Origin: an uncultured Lachnospiraceae bacterium
GTDB lineage: Bacteria; Bacillota; Clostridia; Lachnospirales; Lachnospiraceae
Assembly (NCBI GenBank): GCA_944381575.1
Contig: CALWLS010000007.1
Location: 48,459-112,458 of the forward strand
Length of the DNA: 64,000 nt
Reading direction: 5' to 3'
The notes under the pieces were generated by a model. It saw only the letters and a program-made list of their open reading frames with translations, had not been told where the DNA came from and searched no databases. The translations under genes and the position numbers were made by a program. This document shows positions 62,636-64,000 of the stretch, one piece after another. The stretch's first letter is position 1. Every line of letters starts with the position of its first letter.

Positions 62636-64000
62636 TTAGATTACCTCAAAATGCTTTAGCGCCTCCATGATCGCTTCTGCCTTTTCTTTCGGCGGATGTT
62701 TCCTCGGCTGCTTCAATTCCTCTGCTGCATTAGGCGCATCGCACATTGTTAATCCCAATGCCCTTTTCACTTCTGCAATATAAGCAGTATGTACCTTAAA
62801 TCCATACTTCTTCTCTACATATTCCTGTATCATCTTATATGTGATTTTCGGTTTCGGCTGATATTTCTTCGCCCGTTCTGCAATCGCATCCAACGATATC
62901 TTATCGTCGCCTTCTCCAAATTCTACCTTTACGTTGATAACGCTATCTGGTGATTTGTGGGACAAAAGTACAACCGTCTCGACCATTGTTTCATTTTCCA
63001 AGGGCAATTCTTTCACTTCCGTCCCATTTACAGGAACAGGGAAGTTGAAGATGATCTTCCTGATCCAGTTGCCGTCCAGCTGCTTTTCCGGGAACAATTC
63101 GATCCGCTCAATGAACGCCCGCATGAACTCCTTCCGCTCCACCTCGGAGGCGGCTTCATAGACCTGATCGAATGCCAGCAACAGGCGGTAGATATTATCA
63201 CCGGAAATTTTCTCCTGTCGGATACTCCGTATCTGGCTTTGCACATCGTCAATCTGGACTTCGATCTCATCTATTCTACCATATTGCTCGTCATAGCGAC
63301 GCTGCAAATCAGAAATTTTCCGGTCATAATACGGGTCATTCACATCCAAACCGTCCATCTGCCGTTCCAGGCGGGCTTTTGTGCCTAACGTCTGCCGAAG
63401 CTGCGCTTGCAACGCTTCCAGCTGTTTCTCTAAGTCGTTCGTATCGACAGCGGAACCGATTTTCGCCTTGATTGCATCCGCAAACCGTGGGTCGCTGACC
63501 ATAGCGGAGATAATTGACGCTACCATGCGGTTCATCTCTGTCTGTTCAATGTTCAGCCGGAAAGTGCACTCGTGGCCTGTTGACGTTACCGTATTCTTGC
63601 AGTAATAGTAATAGCGGGTCTTTTTGTCCTTGCTGTGGGCTTTTGCAATATTCCCATATAGGCTTTTACCACAGCAGGGGCATTTCAGAATGCCGGACAG
63701 AATATGCGCATGGGTAGGATCGTTGACCTTCTCGCGCCGATAAGCATTGACTTTCCGTTTCTCCTGCGCGAGATTCCAATCTTCTTCAGAAATGATAGCC
63801 TCATGCTTTCCCTCGTACACGGGAAACTCCGACTGTTCAACCACGTGCATCTCATTCCGGGTACCAATCTTCTTCTCTGTCCGGCGTCTGCCATAGGCAA
63901 TTTTCCCCATATATACCGGATTGTCAATGATACTTTTCACAAAGCTGGCGGAAAAACCGGGAATGGTGCCGTTCTGCCGCAGCTTCTTCACAAAGCCCTG
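62636..64000 (-). CDS. Large serine recombinase, C-terminal part (runs off the window)
   Basis: The frame continues past the right edge (Q-G-F before the first GTG at 63991), so the N-terminal resolvase catalytic domain with the Ser nucleophile is outside the window. Visible parts are the Recombinase domain (GFSASFVKSIIDNPVYMGKIAYGRR), a zinc ribbon (CPCCGKSLYG..YYYCK), a long coiled coil (LEKQLEALQAQLRQTLG) and a C-terminal extension. The extension has MVETVVLLSHK, the same motif found in the att-like scars, followed by a YGFKVHTAYIAEVKR helix-turn-helix-like region. Such enzymes integrate and excise elements site-specifically, and the extension resembles the 3' end of RlmD-type genes. Confidence 0.9.
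   Translation of the reverse strand, partial: QGFVKKLRQNGTIPGFSASFVKSIIDNPVYMGKIAYGRRRTEKKIGTRNEMHVVEQSEFPVYEGKHEAIISEEDWNLAQEKRKVNAYRREKVNDPTHAHILSGILKCPCCGKSLYGNIAKAHSKDKKTRYYYYCKNTVTSTGHECTFRLNIEQTEMNRMVASIISAMVSDPRFADAIKAKIGSAVDTNDLEKQLEALQAQLRQTLGTKARLERQMDGLDVNDPYYDRKISDLQRRYDEQYGRIDEIEVQIDDVQSQIRSIRQEKISGDNIYRLLLAFDQVYEAASEVERKEFMRAFIERIELFPEKQLDGNWIRKIIFNFPVPVNGTEVKELPLENETMVETVVLLSHKSPDSVINVKVEFGEGDDKISLDAIAERAKKYQPKPKITYKMIQEYVEKKYGFKVHTAYIAEVKRALGLTMCDAPNAAEELKQPRKHPPKEKAEAIMEALKHFEVI

Overview
The window looks like a chromosomal segment of an anaerobic Clostridia species, most probably a Lachnospiraceae-type gut or rumen bacterium. The reasons are a K+-dependent membrane pyrophosphatase, a two-gene SufCB system, an AmmeMemoRadiSam cluster, Firmicute-type Shine-Dalgarno sequences and frequent TTG starts. 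No rRNA, tRNA, CRISPR array or intact insertion sequence was seen.

Region 1 (1-37,750) is mostly housekeeping. On the minus strand lie a VanR/OmpR-type regulator with the start of its probable kinase, two cell-wall enzymes (an S11 DD-carboxypeptidase and an NlpC/P60 lipoprotein), a MATE transporter and HppA. Next is a compact carbon operon reading pyk-lrgA-lrgB-malic enzyme-fumC, in which LrgAB is plausibly a pyruvate facilitator. Then come bioY-hemC-cobA/hemD, a plus-strand AGCS symporter and a small MGMT-like protein, sufCB behind a promoter with an inverted repeat, three acetyltransferases, the MEMO1-AMMECR1 fusion with its radical SAM partner, a Nudix hydrolase, and an IlvD/Edd dehydratase divergent from a LysR regulator. 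From 28.5 kb accessory genes appear: a type II toxin-antitoxin pair, a PLD-helicase-DUF3427 protein, and an RpiR regulator whose C-terminus is the tail of a 2-aminoethylphosphonate transaminase, followed directly by phnX. AlkD, MarR and SfsA close the region.

Region 2 (37,789-55,212) is a co-directional minus-strand defence island. In transcription order it reads: HTH protein, hsdM, hsdS, hsdR (broken by one in-frame TAA), a large protein with two zincin domains and an XRE helix-turn-helix, an Mrr-type nuclease, a GmrSD-like DUF262/DUF1524 protein, a small PD-(D/E)XK-like protein, a zinc-finger/HEPN-like/SEC-C protein and a Fic protein. Several junctions are overlapping or very short, which suggests operon transcription. 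Gaps at 37.8, 39.1-39.35 and 40.73 kb hold degenerate copies of a short sequence that reads like the 3' end of an RlmD-type gene. Another copy lies at 60.44 kb, beside a serine-recombinase element. This suggests repeated site-specific accretion of cassettes.

Region 3 (55,213-60,215, plus strand) is a decayed phage/ICE replication module: a structured leader, a sigma-like factor, small proteins, DUF2800 (with an apparent loss of the nuclease lysine), a DUF2815 ssDNA-binding protein, a truncated family A DNA polymerase and a second Fic protein.

Region 4 (60,437-64,000, minus strand) is the end of a large-serine-recombinase element carrying a 96-residue protein, a KilA-N protein and a DUF4062 protein.
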